Positions 33,351-44,378 are shown, counted from the stretch's first letter. The stretch: 64,000 nt of DNA from Sphaerosporella brunnea (GCA_008704415.1 VXIS01000189.1:1-64000), one strand, 5' to 3'. Notes: generated by a model from the sequence alone, not told the origin. Numbers and translations: made by a program.

Positions 33351-33524
33351 TGGCCACCCCTCTTGCGGGATCTGAGAACCATATCCTGGTCAGTGTTGGT
33401 GTTGTCCTCGGCGGCGACGTCATGTGGGTCCTAGGCGTTGTTTGGGCTTTGTCAGGTAGATACGGGCTGAAGGACCGCATCAGGATTGAGGCCAAGTCCC
33501 GGCACGGCATCAGGCGGACTTGAT
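33351..33524 (+). CDS. Possible micro-ORF with one membrane segment
   Basis: An ATG at 33351 (context CAATATGGC) opens a 57-aa frame with a continuous hydrophobic segment (ILVSVGVVLGGDVMWVLGVV) followed by a basic tail (GRYGLKDRIRIEAKSRHG). It lies about 390 bp upstream of the DUF2235-GTPase gene on the same strand. This is a weak prediction based on composition only; chance is possible. Confidence 0.3.
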
Positions 33525-33915
33525 GTTGGTGATCCCTATTCGGCTCGTCTCGTCGCAAAGATGCAGTCGAGGGGGAGGGGAAAGCGGGGCGGCTCTCATG
33601 CGGTTTCACAGGAAAAAGCAATGTCCGAAACGACGTTCAGTCCGGATTGGCCGCCGTCCCAGAGACAAATGCCTTCTATAGTTAAAGCGGCTGCGAGACA
33701 TACCCACCGGCCCTAAGGTGGGGTCTGAAATGAGGGGCACGGCGCATGTCTCACAAGGAAAGGCAATTTTCGCGTTGCCCAGCTAACGTATGTTCCACTT
33801 CTTCCGGGCGCCTCGTCTCAGCACAGCTGCCGAACTACTTATTTATTGTCCCGTCGACGGAATTGTGAACCTTCAGATCAAGCAAAAATCTAACGAAAGC
33901 AACAACCTATCGCAA

Positions 33916-36900
33916 ATGACTTCGAGGCTGTTCATCAAACAGGGCGAAGCTCGGAACACCGACAGCCTCCCCGTCCGCCTCATTCTCTGCTTCGATGGCA
34001 CTGGAGATACAGCGGATGGCTCTTACAGTGCAGCCAAAGGTTTTTGAAAACATTTCGACCCTTGTTGGTCCTTTCCACTGACCTTCTGTAGGCCAGAAGT
34101 CCGGAACCAAGGATTCAGTTCGAACCATCTTCGATTTGATCAAGCCGGGCCCGGTTACGGACGTGAGTGGAAAGACAATGTATCAGGTAACTTTCGTCCT
34201 GGGGGGTGGGGAGATGTTCCTTGCTGAAGCGAGCCCTGCAACAGTATGCCCAATACTTTGAGGGAGTAGCCACAATCAATGCTACCCAAGGCGGATACTT
34301 GGTGCAAGCACAGGCGCTGTTCGATGGGGCAACTGGACAAGGTTCACCTTAACTTCCTATCACAAAAGATCGAACTAAATATTGTAGGATACCTGGATAT
34401 ACTCCGCAACGGATACAAAGTTTGCTGTCAACAGCTTCAGCACGACGGCAGCGGCCGTCACGAGATCTTCATTTTCGGGTTCAGCCGTGGCGCTTGTCAG
34501 TCTACAATTAACCCTGCTTTCCGCAAATGTTATTCTGATACTAAAGGTTCCCTCAGTTATTTCTCGGGCATTGGCCTCATTCCTACAGCATGTGGGCCTG
34601 ATCAAGGCTGAGTATCTTGACCAAGAGGAGGGCCAAGATACGCGTTTTCGGGAAAGGTTTCGAGAGCTTCTTGACCATTATATGAACGCCACGTCGCCAT
34701 CGCTTCTCTCCAAAGCCACTTCTCTTCCAGTTAGGCCTTCCCTATCTCAGCGTTTCGAGAGCGTTACAATGGCTGACATGTTCAATAAAGAACGCTAAGA
34801 AGAATGATCTTCCGTATGGACTATAAGTAATCACATGACTAAACACCAGGCTGACTTCGAGTCCTAGTCCTTTCTGCATCCAATCCCCGCGGGTTCGGCT
34901 AATCGGGGCCTTCGACACAGTCAAAACGATCATCCCGCTACCGGTCTCCAACCTTTTGAAAGAGCGCACGGTCAACATCGATTTCCAAATGGACGCCCCT
35001 GGCATAGTTGACCATTTCCGTCATGCACTTGCGCTCAATGAAGCGCGTACACTGTTCAACCCGGACCTCTGGAAGTTGCCTTCCGATTCATCCGATAGCA
35101 GCTATCTGGAAGCCTGGTTCTTTGGCTTCCACCATGATGTTGGTGGTGGCGCCACCGTGCAGGGTCTGGCGCTTTGGCCGCTTCAGTGGATTTTACGCGC
35201 TGCCATGGAATACGGGCTTGCGCTAGATCCCGCCGTGGAGCCTTACGATATTCTCTTCAAAGGAGCGGACAATATCGTCGACTCACCACAGGAAATCGCT
35301 CTTAAGATGTTCGATATGATGCCCTACCACTCAGAATCGACCAGGAAATGGGGCTTGAAGCTCAACGAGCCGTTCTGGCCGCTCCCTCCAAATCCAAGGG
35401 AATATTTTCAGTTTCTCACGAAACCACCTTACCTGAAGTTTTTAAAGCCAAAGGTTTTCGTTCACCCATCGGCATACCTCGCTTTTGATGTGAGCTCGTC
35501 ATTCAGAATCCAGGTCTACCAATGGAAACATTTCAGGAAGTTCCTGGAAGGTCGGTTCCAAGCCTTGCAGCAGGGGACTGTACCCTGGTGGGAGGAGCAG
35601 ACCGTGTCCAGCATCTTGAAGGAAGCGCAAGCTGTTGGGCGGTTCAATCTGCTGGTAATTGGGCGACCAAACACAGGCAAGGAAACCATGATCGCCAAGG
35701 TTTTTGGACAGCCGTCAGGGCCGCCGGTAAGGCTTAGGCTACACTGCCCCTCGCAAAAGGAAGCATAAACTGACGCTCTTCCAGACCGATGGTGGGATTA
35801 ACAGTCCTGTACACATTTCCGGGAATGACAACGTATGCATCTACTACTCCGATGGCTTTGGTCCAGGCGGCAGCGATGGCCGTGCAGAGGTTGCCGAATT
35901 TTTGGAACGCAACCGTAACAGCGCCAACATGGAAGAAAAGATCCACGCTGTCTGGTATTTCAACGATTGCTCCAATGAAGAGGTAGCAGGGTCCGAAAAG
36001 GAGCTCTTCGACATGGATTTTGGCGATATCCCCGTGCTTGTAGTCTGCCAGAATCAAGACAAGCTGCGAGATCACTGCAAGGACCTTGCTCTAGGCCAGG
36101 AAAACCCTCTGGATCGTGATCTTCTAGATCAAGATATCATCGCCCCGTTCACAGCAGCCATGGACCGGATCAAAGGGCAGCTACAGTTGCCGAAAGTTGG
36201 AAAATACGTGCAAGCGCATAACCGTAAGTCCCCAAAGTGCCCAGTGGAAGCCTTCCGTCGCTCTATTGGGTCCGAATAGACCGTTGCTACAGACATGGGG
36301 GCTCCTACCCCCTGTTCTATCCATTGGATCTAAACAGCACGAATAGATTGTTGTTTGGTGCAATAGAACATCGATCTATTCGGTCGCTATAGAGCGACGG
36401 CAAGGCTTCCAGTATGTCTACGCACTCGTTTCTAAACAGCAGTGGCAACAGATGATGATATGCCGAAGACCCTGCTTAACGATACTGCCTGCTGCGTCGA
36501 TGACGACTCGGTCAACATTGCCCAGATCAAAGCCCAGCGCCTCGAAGTCAAGCCCAAGATTGCCCTGGCAACGGAAGAGACTGTGCGTGCTTACATAATC
36601 TGGCTCAAATTCAGGCTCAGCGGAACGGCTCATCCTTTCGATCGGAACGAAGATGCCGCCGGGATGTCTCTTTCCATGCGTCTTCTGGAGCCTGTCCTGG
36701 CTACCTTCGGAATGCGCTTTGCCGGGGACGATAAGCTTATCAAGTCGCGGATCGGTGCGCCCTGGGCGGCTCTCGACAAGTGTACCTCCGGGCTGTGTGA
36801 CAAATCACTCCCGGGCGACCTCATATTGATGTGCATGCTTGATGCCGTCATCATCATGACATATGCCATGTCTCATCGCGAGAATCCGAAGAACTGGTTG

Positions 36901-37227
36901 GGCCAGGCCTTGCCGGTGAAACCATCAGACGTTGAAAAAGCTTGTACCTGGTATACAGCCACAACAAAGACCGGCCAGGAAACCTGTCAGGAGGAATTGC
37001 ACAGGCACATCAAAGAGTTGTTGGCATCGGACGGTTCCCCACACGACAAGTCCGTGGCCAATGTTCAAATGAAGATCATTGAAATTGTTGAGATACAGTC
37101 CGAAAAGGTCCACAAGGGGACCATAATTGGGGCAGTTACTGGGGCTGTTAAAGAGGCAGTTTCTGGCTTAGAGAACTTGGCCGTTTCGAGTCTGGGAGGA
37201 TTGAGTGGTAAGTTCAGGGGATGGTAA
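33916..37227 (+). CDS. DUF2235 (Tle1-like) alpha/beta-hydrolase fused to a P-loop GTPase-like domain
   Basis: Eight exons join in frame: 33916-34039, 34092-34186, 34245-34341, 34388-34495, 34557-34779, 34850-35726, 35785-36223 and 36440-37227 (916 aa). Residues 1-430 hold the DUF2235 hydrolase: LILCFDGTGD, the nucleophile elbow IFGFSRGAF (Ser), LIGAFDTV and FFGFHHDVGGG (Asp/His region). This fold is shared with Tle1 phospholipase effectors. A P-loop follows at about residue 500 (LLVIGRPNTGKE), then YYSDGFG in the place of the DxxG switch, and VVCQNQDK in the place of NKxD. It therefore resembles a divergent AIG1/septin-like G domain. The C-terminal 260 residues are helical and end in a Gly/Ala-rich stretch (GAVTGAVKEAVSGLENLAVS). 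No signal peptide. The likely role is a nucleotide-controlled lipase in fungal defence or self-recognition (inference). Intron 7 (36224-36439) carries a MITE. The junction between exons 5 and 6 is the least certain. Confidence 0.85.
36246..36410. mobile_element. 165-bp MITE inside intron 7 of the lipase-GTPase gene
   Basis: The ends GGAAGCCTTCCGTCGCTCTA and the reverse complement of TAGAGCGACGGCAAGGCTTCC form imperfect inverted repeats of about 36 bp (including CCGAATAGA). The element is flanked by AGT on both sides, a 3-bp target-site duplication. Removing the element plus one AGT leaves a 48-nt intron, the same size as the gene's other introns. So the host intron is older than the insertion. 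Confidence 0.9.
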
Positions 37228-37549
37228 GTTGAAGCGAAGCGCGGGGGTGTGGGTGAGGGAGGAGGGGGGGGGGGGGTTCTTCATCCCTCATTTTGTGTCT
37301 GGTGCTTTGGTTTGGTTTTGCTTTGCTTCGGATGCTATGCTCGTTTCCTCGGCTCAATCGCGGTACTTTGGTCATGACCTATTCAGAATAAAGATCCGCT
37401 TCGCACATAGTTAACCCTTTAGAGAAACGTCTTCTCGCAAAGGCTTTGGCGATGGATGGATCTTCTATCTCGAGGGGCCATATCATCAATTTGTCACAGA
37501 AAGTAACCCGCGGAGCGCTTGTCTTCAGGGTATAATACATCTCATGCCT
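37228..37549. other. 3' flank of the lipase-GTPase gene
   Basis: G13 run at about 37262-37276. No gene. GTAAGT at 37209 and 37223 are strong 5' splice-like sites, so a last exon cannot be excluded. Confidence 0.35.
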
Positions 37550-37888
37550 TCATGACAGGGCTTTCAAGTTCGTAACGTTTTTCAAGTGGAAATCTCGGAG
37601 TAATTCTAGCTGCTTGCCATCCATTTGTCCCCTCAGGAGCTGTTCCATCATGTCGGTCATGTCTGCCCCCACGCGGTCCAATCCTCGTCTGCGTGTTCGC
37701 GCAAAGTTGACGTCGAGATTGTCTACTACTCTGTTCGGCTTGGTACTGTATTCTGCTTCGTCCTCTGCAGCATCCCCCAAAACCATTCCAGGAGAATGGC
37801 CGTTCTCCTCAGCACCTTCCCAGGCTGTCGAACCAGTTTCAAAGCTGCATCCAAAATGATCACCCATTTCAATGGAAAGAGTGATCAT
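37550..37888 (-). CDS. Hypothetical protein (possible C-terminal exon)
   Basis: A 112-codon minus-strand frame from an ATG at 37888. It contains MGDHFGCSFETG, an acidic segment (GDAAEDEAEY) and a helical end with DMTDMMEQLLRGQMDGK and LELLRDFHLKN. Composition is protein-like (charged helix with hydrophobic periodicity) and it may be the last exon of a longer gene whose upstream part I cannot assemble. It faces the lipase-GTPase gene tail to tail. No family recognised. Confidence 0.4.
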   Translation of the reverse strand: MITLSIEMGDHFGCSFETGSTAWEGAEENGHSPGMVLGDAAEDEAEYSTKPNRVVDNLDVNFARTRRRGLDRVGADMTDMMEQLLRGQMDGKQLELLRDFHLKNVTNLKALS

Positions 37889-38059
37889 TCTCAGACAAGT
37901 GCAAAAAACGTATCGTACTTAGGCTCACCCGCAAACTCACCGCGATCAGCGTTTCCAGAAGCCTTAAGGCGCCGGAGTCTGCACCAACGTCTGGACCGCA
38001 ATCTGTGTCATAATATCTGTTCTACCGGCCCAGAAGATAGCCTGTAGGCCCACAAGCTG

Positions 38060-38200
38060 GTAGTCTCGGCAGGCCAGCCTACTCGGTCGACAGAATTTTA
38101 GTCGCGGCAGATGATCTACTCGCCGCCATCAAATCTTTTCAACCTCGGAAACCAACAACCCCTTTACAAAGTTTACATGATGTCTGCGCCACGTTGCTCG
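38060..38200 (+). repeat. Segment shared with 56636-56770
   Basis: GGCCAGCCTAC, then ACCAACAACCCC, TTACATGATGTCTGCGC and CTCGTCCACCAGCACC occur in the same order in both places with about 20-25 percent differences by eye. In one frame here it reads as ADDLLAAIKSFQPRKPTTPL, but neither copy is part of a clear gene. It is probably an old dispersed repeat or a shared gene fragment. Confidence 0.6.
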
Positions 38201-38557
38201 TCCACCAGCACCCTTTCAACTGCCTCAGGGAGCAGTATCTTTGAACCATTCACTGTTGACTTTGGTAAAGGGCTTCACTCGCGAGAAAGTCGGTAAGTAG
38301 CGTGTTGGGGTCGGCGGCGAAGGCTGGGGGAGCAGGGTGGCTTCTCGTGTCACGGCTAGGGGAATCTGACAGCGCTGGCAGCTTGAGCTCCAGAAGGGGC
38401 GGGAGACCCGGCAGCCAAAAGCGAAGGTTGAAAAGTGAGCCGAGACGCCTGAGCTTCCAGGTCCTCTGGCAGAAGGTTCGAACTCTAAAGAACAATTCCC
38501 CAGCACTCGCATTTGGTTATTCGTTGTTGCAATCGCTGTAAGAATGACGGTCAACAA

Positions 38558-38905
38558 GGTGGGTTGAAAAACTCGGGGTTTCAACGGAGTTGAAAAAATT
38601 AGTTTGGGCAAAGACACTCTCCGTTTGGCTACAGAAATTTTAGTCTTCAACCGAGTTGAAAAAACCTTTCAAACGACAAAAGCCCACCTTCAACTTTTTT
38701 CAACCCTCTCAAAGCCGCTATTTTGGGTTTAACGGTGGGTTGAGGTCTGGGACCGAACCATATACTGGATAGTCCCATCCAAAAACCAGAATTCGTTCGG
38801 AGGGTTCCTCAAGCTTTCAACCGGAACGCAGCCTTCTGATTGGCCAACTACACTCGCTCTAAATTCTTCAACTCTCTTCAACTCCGGGGTTTGACAACCC
38901 CTTTT
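38558..38905. mobile_element. Probable degraded MITE or foldback element
   Basis: The left end GGTGGGTTGAAAAACTCGGG with GTTTCAACGGAGTTGAA is roughly inverted at the right end, CAACTCTCTTCAACTCCGGG followed by GTTTGACAACCCC. The interior is rich in TTCAAC/GTTGAA words. No clean target-site duplication. Confidence 0.5.
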
Positions 38906-39739
38906 GTCAGTTCAAAGGGCAGACAACGTAACAAAAGGCTGATGCTGCCAGTGTCTGGGCTCGAATTGCCAATAGTGCTACCAACGGGCTGCGATCGGAA
39001 TGGGCAGCCGCTCTTCCGTTGATGGTGCTGGAAGTGTGACCATTTTGATGAAGAGAACGTTGGCGTTTTAATCCGTTCCGTGAAAATCCCTGCCTACCGA
39101 ACGCGCCCTGACTGCCTGGCTATACTGACAACGACTACACACATACAAGATTCTTGCAACCTTCGGCCTCTATGTTTTGTGTATGCTTCTCCGGCCATAA
39201 CTTTGCCAGTTTTCATCTGATTGACTTGGGAGTTGAAGCTGCAGATTACCCACCGCATCCTCCACGCTCCACGCTCTACGCTCCAAGCTTCACGTTCTAC
39301 GCTCGAAACCCGCATCGCATCCTACGCCGAGTCCTACGCCGAGCCGTTTGGAAGCACCTTGGAAGATCCATCGCATGGTAAACGGAGTTTTTTTCTTCGC
39401 CGCGGTATCGTAATATCGACTGCAAACATCGATAGACTTGAGGGAAGGTGAAAGCTTGATATCACCAAAGTTCTTGATTATGTTTGAAGATCACATCCAT
39501 CACGAGATAATTTGTTTCTTGTTTTTTTGTTTTTTTCCAAAAAAAACAGCCCACAAAAGCCCGGGCCAAGAAACCATCAAGAGATCATCATTTGCCCTAC
39601 CACACAGTCGCTGGTGGGTTCCACATCCACACGCAGCCAAACCAAAATCTCCGCCCCCAAGAAATCCTGGCTCCACACAGTGTAACGTTTGGAATGCATA
39701 TGCAGGAATATACTATTGTAAAAGAAAGAAAAAATACAG
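38906..39739. other. Intergenic, no feature recognised
   Basis: At 39255-39305 there are CACGCTC.ACGCTC-type short repeats; otherwise nothing. Confidence 0.3.
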
Positions 39740-39824
39740 TGGAGGAGCGGCGAATCGAACGCCGGACCGCCTCTAAGCTAGACTTGCATGCTAAAGAGGA
39801 ATTATACCACTAAACCACACCCCC
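39740..39824 (-). tRNA. tRNA-Ala (AGC) with a 13-nt intron
   Basis: Cloverleaf on the minus strand. Acceptor GGGGGTG/CTCCTCC has a G3-U70 wobble, the alanine identity element, and one U-U mismatch at 6-67. The anticodon stem is CCTCT/AGAGG. The loop reads TTAGCA, then 13 intron bases (TGCAAGTCTAGCT), then T, so the intron sits one base after the anticodon as usual. T arm CGGCG-TTCGATT-CGCCG; discriminator A. It decodes GCU/GCC. The 6-67 mismatch leaves a small chance that it is a weak or decaying copy. Confidence 0.88.
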
Positions 39825-40858
39825 GACTGTGAAACCTAATAGCAAAAGATATCACAAGTACAGGCCGAGAGAAAACCACGCAGGAGACAGAAACAAAAGG
39901 CAACCATTATTATTCGAACGAGTGTCTAGCACGGAGCTTATCGGCCACAGAAGCAAAGAGAGCCGCATCAGCCTATCAGATTCCGGCACCTGATTGGACG
40001 CGCAACTGCTCTCGGAGAGTCTCCTTGGTCTTGCCTCGGTAAGCCTCGCACACGGCAAGATAGCTTACTGACACCCAGTTAATCCATCGTGATATGCTCC
40101 AAGGACACCGTGGGGTTGTTAAAGTGGTATAGATACTCGCAATGGACAGGAGCCTGGGCGAAGCCAACGCTTCAAAAGAACTTCTTCTGCGTCGCACTGA
40201 CAAACTCGTCTAGTAGATAGAATATGATAGATAGTTCCCGAGTCGTGTCTGTCGAGAGATTGTTGCTGTGATTATCGTCGGGACGCTCCTGACTTCGAAC
40301 GACTCCGAAGGCGGGGCGGGTGCGTGAGTATGCCATAGTGTGGACGATCGGAAGCTTGACGGAGGCGTTCAGGGCACCGAACGCAGGTGTCAAGGCCGCA
40401 GTGCGTACCGCTGCTGACGGTACAATACACCAGTGTGCTCAATAGCCGGCCATCTGGGCTGGCTGCGTTGGGCTGCGCTGGGCTGATCAAAAGGCCAGGC
40501 TGCCTTTTTAAACTCACAAGCACTGCGGGCTTCAGGAGCCATTGCTCGGATATGAAGAATGTATGATGATCGCACCATTGCTGCTTCACTGCATGTCATT
40601 TTGTACTACTGAGGGGACTGACCGACGCGACTGGCCGTGCCCGACCGGTCAGTGACGGAGCGGTGACAGGAGACTGTGTGTGGGACGATGAGACGACGAG
40701 ACAAGCGAGAAACCCAGCGGCGAGAATGCACCCGAAAGCAAAGAACAAACCCCGTGCCAGCGAAGAACGGAAGAACCCCGCCAGGCCCAAAGAACAAAGC
40801 CCCGGGCCGCGGCGGCCGCCGCAGGAAAAGACAAGGGAAATCTGATCGGTGCTAAGGT
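39825..40858. other. Intergenic, no feature recognised
   Basis: GC-rich toward 40620-40850, with overlapping short frames on both strands but no protein recognised. Confidence 0.3.
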
Positions 40859-41089
40859 TTAGAATGCACGACTTCTAGTTGCATTCACCCACTCAATTGG
40901 TAAAGGACTCAGGCGAGGAAGCTCCCTGGAGAGTTCTGCCTCGATGGGTTCTAGTGAACGCATAGCGGCTTCGGGCTTGGGCTTTGGCGGCCTAAGTCTT
41001 TCTGACTCATTCACTTTTGGAGGCTTCGGGCTTTTGTAAAGGTGACTCGGCGGGGATTCGGTTTGTGTCAGTGATGCTGTCGGAGACAT
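40859..41089 (-). CDS. Hypothetical small Pro/Glu/Arg-rich protein
   Basis: A 76-codon minus-strand frame from an ATG at 41089. The N terminus is Ser/Thr/Pro-rich, followed by PPKPKPEAAMRSLEPIEAEL and a short hydrophobic end (LSPLPIEWVNATR). It is probably disordered. There is no family match and little beyond an open frame, so the call is weak. Confidence 0.25.
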   Translation of the reverse strand: MSPTASLTQTESPPSHLYKSPKPPKVNESERLRPPKPKPEAAMRSLEPIEAELSRELPRLSPLPIEWVNATRSRAF

Positions 41090-41461
41090 ATCAAGTCCTT
41101 ACCTCCAAGTTGCCTCGCTATGACGTTTCTCTCCTGCAACCGTCGTGACCGGTTGCACGTCGTCACTGGCCTTTCCTTTGTACTAATTTGCGCCTTTTAC
41201 ATACATACAAAGATAAGTTTTTGTTAAAAAGGCCATCAACATTGAAGGGGAGAGCAAGTGCCTTAAATCATTCCAGATGCCATATAAGAACCATAGCCGG
41301 GCTTGCTTCTATATCCTGGATATGAAGAGAATTGGTTCACGCACTTGGTAATTTTGGCTCGTACTTTTTCGTCTATGATTTAATCAATTGCAGCTTCCAG
41401 GGCTGGATCTCCGAGCCTTGAAGCTCCCTGAGGCCATTATATTCGTACAAAACCCTTGTCT
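41090..41461. other. Intergenic, no feature recognised
   Basis: No coding or repeat signal. Confidence 0.3.
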
Positions 41462-41815
41462 TTAGAAGAGAGGCCCAATAGGTATTGCTGTTTTGTCTTC
41501 GTGTCCCTTTGCCAACTGCTTAAGAAATACGTGGACGCTGGGTGTCTGGTAGGACTCCCTAGCCTCGTGAATCGATATAAGAGGGGTTTGTGCATTACCG
41601 AAACCCATGATGTTGCTCATATGGGTCCCCGTCTTCGTCAAGCTTCCCTTGGAGTTGAAACCCAACGCTGTGTAAACACCTGCAATCAACTCCCGTTCTC
41701 CTCTGAAGTTTACTTTTAGGGTATGTTGGAAGTATGAGGGCTCGGCTTTTGGAGACTTAACTGGTCCTTTTCTCGCGTTCTGTCGCCATCTTGTCGTTAC
41801 GCGAAGCGTCTCCAT
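41462..41815 (-). CDS. Hypothetical protein
   Basis: A 117-codon minus-strand frame with an ATG at 41815. It is basic at the N terminus (RVTTRWRQNARKGPVK), then balanced (NFRGERELIAGVYTALGF, HEARESYQTPSVHVFLKQLA). Composition is compatible with a real protein, but no domain, splice support or paralogue is visible here. Confidence 0.3.
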   Translation of the reverse strand: METLRVTTRWRQNARKGPVKSPKAEPSYFQHTLKVNFRGERELIAGVYTALGFNSKGSLTKTGTHMSNIMGFGNAQTPLISIHEARESYQTPSVHVFLKQLAKGHEDKTAIPIGPLF

Positions 41816-43488
41816 TCTCCACGCTCCACATTGTTCTTTCTCTCATTTGGTGCTGTCACCCTGCGCAGCACCGCCACCCATCCGGCGGGCCGCCGATCAC
41901 AGTCATCACAACAACGCCTGGGAGTGGCTAGTGGGCAAGCATTTGTGGCGCAGGCACATGCACCTTAACTCTATTGGAGACGCCCATAACCCTAACCCTG
42001 GTTGCAGTGTCACAGTTTTCAGTGCGATTTTCGTTTTGTCGGATACACGATCTTGTAGCGTAGCTTTCTAGCTATAGCGGCGGAATCCATGTATTCCGTC
42101 AGGAAAAGCTCAAGGCAGGAAGCAACCACAGGGGCCGTTTTGCGTTTGTGAGAGCTGGGCAGTGTGGGGCTTGATGGCTTTCACGCACTGGTTGCTTGGT
42201 CCATGGACGCCTAGACACTAAGAAATATCTTCCGTTGAAAAGGAACAATAACTCCATGGTTATGTTGGTAACGGTGAGGCGGGCGAGAGGAGGCAAAGGC
42301 CAGAGGCGGCTGGAGAATTGGGGGCGGAGTGAGAGCAGAGTTGATTATGGAGGCGGACATGATAAGGGCGGGGGTCTGTCATGATCGTTTGCGGTCGAAT
42401 ACGGACAATAAAGGTGATTACAAACAAACAAAGACAAAGTCCAGGCCATAGCCGCGCGTCAGATTCTTGAAGCCAAACAGGGATTCATACAGCGCGCTAC
42501 TTGCCTAACATCCCGGAGGACCGGTTAGGAATATATCAGCGTTGTGCAGAGTCGAAGCGGCAAGTTGCTATCGCGAATGTTATGGGTGGTATGGAAAAAT
42601 TGAGAGGATCACCTGTCCCACTGCAAAAAGCGATGCATGGCCACCGCATACATATCACCGAGCTTGGATTTTGGGCGGCGTCTAGACTGTTGAACAAAAA
42701 CAAAGCTTTTGCCAGTGTATAGAGGCCAGCGGAGGGAGCGGCAACCAAGCTCATGGCCATGTTAGTGCGAGCGTTACTGCTGTTAAGGTCATGTTCTATG
42801 GGAGCGATACTAAGTATTACTAACGGAGTTGTGGAACTCGTAAGGCTACTGAGGTTTAGCGAAGTTCAATGACTGTCGCGCGACCGTAATTACTAATTAC
42901 CGTGTCAGTCGTTGCAGTCACGCGTGACGAACTTCCCTACTGAGGTTAGAGTGCTCACGCGTGAACCTAACCCATAATGAGTCAAACACCAAGTCAAGTC
43001 TTTCTCACAGCTATGGCGAAACGCTGAAAAAGGAAAAGAGGAATTATTCCTCCTGAAAAATCATTTGGGTCAACGTCACGAATCATAGCATGCACCCACC
43101 TCATCAAAATTGACGCAATCCAGAGGAGTGCTTAGTAACTCTCCATCCCTTAGTCTGTAAGTTTTGGTACAACAGGCCGTGGCGGCGGTAGGTACTTGCG
43201 CAAGACGTGATGCAATTGGATCTCCACGATCTATATACCTATTATCTACCCAATACGCTCGACGTCTGACAAGACTTCCTCGCCTCCTTAATGGATCCCT
43301 GGTGTGCATGGGCAATACCTACCGCGACCGATGATGTTATCCGAACCATAAGGATTAAAGGTATCTAGCAATTCCGGATACCTTGTCCGAGACATCTGGG
43401 AACTCTTTGCTTAGGGAGTCGCAAACTGAATCCGGGAGATCTGACAGTCTTTCGAAACACTCCGTCCCCGTCAAGGCCCCCCTTGGGG
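41816..43488. other. Intergenic; LINE-tail relic near 42388-42440
   Basis: AACCCTAACCCT at about 41988 is two telomere-type repeats. At 42388-42432 TGCGGTCGAATACGG followed by ACAATAAAGGTGATTACAAACAAAC resembles the 3' tail of the LINE described below, in plus orientation. An open frame at 42501-42722 has no recognisable product. Confidence 0.35.
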
Positions 43489-43863
43489 TTAAAACCCCAT
43501 GTAAACACACTCAATCACCTCCTCTGTTATCGCCCGATCCTGCATCTCAACAAACACCAGCCATCTATTAATCTCCTTCAATTCCTTCAATTCCGTCTCG
43601 TGCTTTGTCAAAGTGGCGTGTATCTGTGTGGTATCGACTCTCCGGTCGGCGGTACCGCGATCACAACCACGGCCCTCGGCGTCGTATCTGCCTTGGCCAT
43701 GTGAGCCACGACCACGTCCCCCGACATAGACGTAGGAGAAGGCGCCACTGGCGCGTAACCCGCGGAAATCTGCATTGCGGTAACGAGGATTCGGAGATTG
43801 AGACCTGGAGTTTCGACGGTAGCAAGGAAACTTGGGACTGGAACGGTTGCAGCGGAAGTTCAT
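43489..43863 (-). CDS. Hypothetical Arg/Gly-rich protein with coiled-coil end
   Basis: A 124-codon minus-strand frame from an ATG at 43863. The N-terminal half is rich in Arg, Ser, Asn and Gly (CYRRNSRSQSPNPRYRN, VGGRGRGSHGQGRYD), as in RGG-type RNA-binding tails. The C-terminal half is a likely coiled coil (THATLTKHETELKEL-type heptads, RAITEEVIE). It could be a small gene or the Gag-like part of a decayed element. No known family. Confidence 0.35.
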   Translation of the reverse strand: MNFRCNRSSPKFPCYRRNSRSQSPNPRYRNADFRGLRASGAFSYVYVGGRGRGSHGQGRYDAEGRGCDRGTADRRVDTTQIHATLTKHETELKELKEINRWLVFVEMQDRAITEEVIECVYMGF

Positions 43864-44378
43864 GTTGGCAGGTTGTTTGTAGGGGCGGGGTCGCTGAGGA
43901 TATTGAGATACCCCCTGGATCGTAGCTGCTTTCGGAACGGACGAAGTCCCAGCGACACCACCACACAGACAAGAAATAAACAGTTCGATAAGACAGAAAT
44001 GTTCTATAGCCTCGCAATCATCATTCTATCTAGTACATAGTATAATACAATTGCTAAATTAAGTGATTGGTGCCGCGCTCCCCCACCCTCGTTGACCCCT
44101 CCCAACAGCCACACCACAATAAATCACCACCAAGGCACCTGATTCCCCCGCAAAGTTATGTCAGGCTACGTGTGGACTGGTGTTGCAGCTGGTGAGGCTC
44201 GAGTTCCAGGGCCGACGGTCTCGTTGATCATATGGATGGTGCTTGCGTTGCGGCGAAAAGTGATGCGACACACGCTTGATCCATTGTAAATCACTAGATA
44301 CTCGGTCTTTGCATTTCGAAATCATATATAGAGCTCGATAGAAATTCCAATTCAAGAACCCAACAAATGAATGGAAAA
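43864..44378. other. Intergenic, no feature recognised
   Basis: Contains the 3' flank of the gene at 44379. No other signal. Confidence 0.3.

Noticed and set aside
33916..37227. Reading the lipase-GTPase locus as a bacterial-type effector-immunity operon
   Set aside because: The coding sequence is split by seven spliceosomal introns and forms one eukaryotic gene. No clear partner gene is visible beyond a weak micro-ORF.
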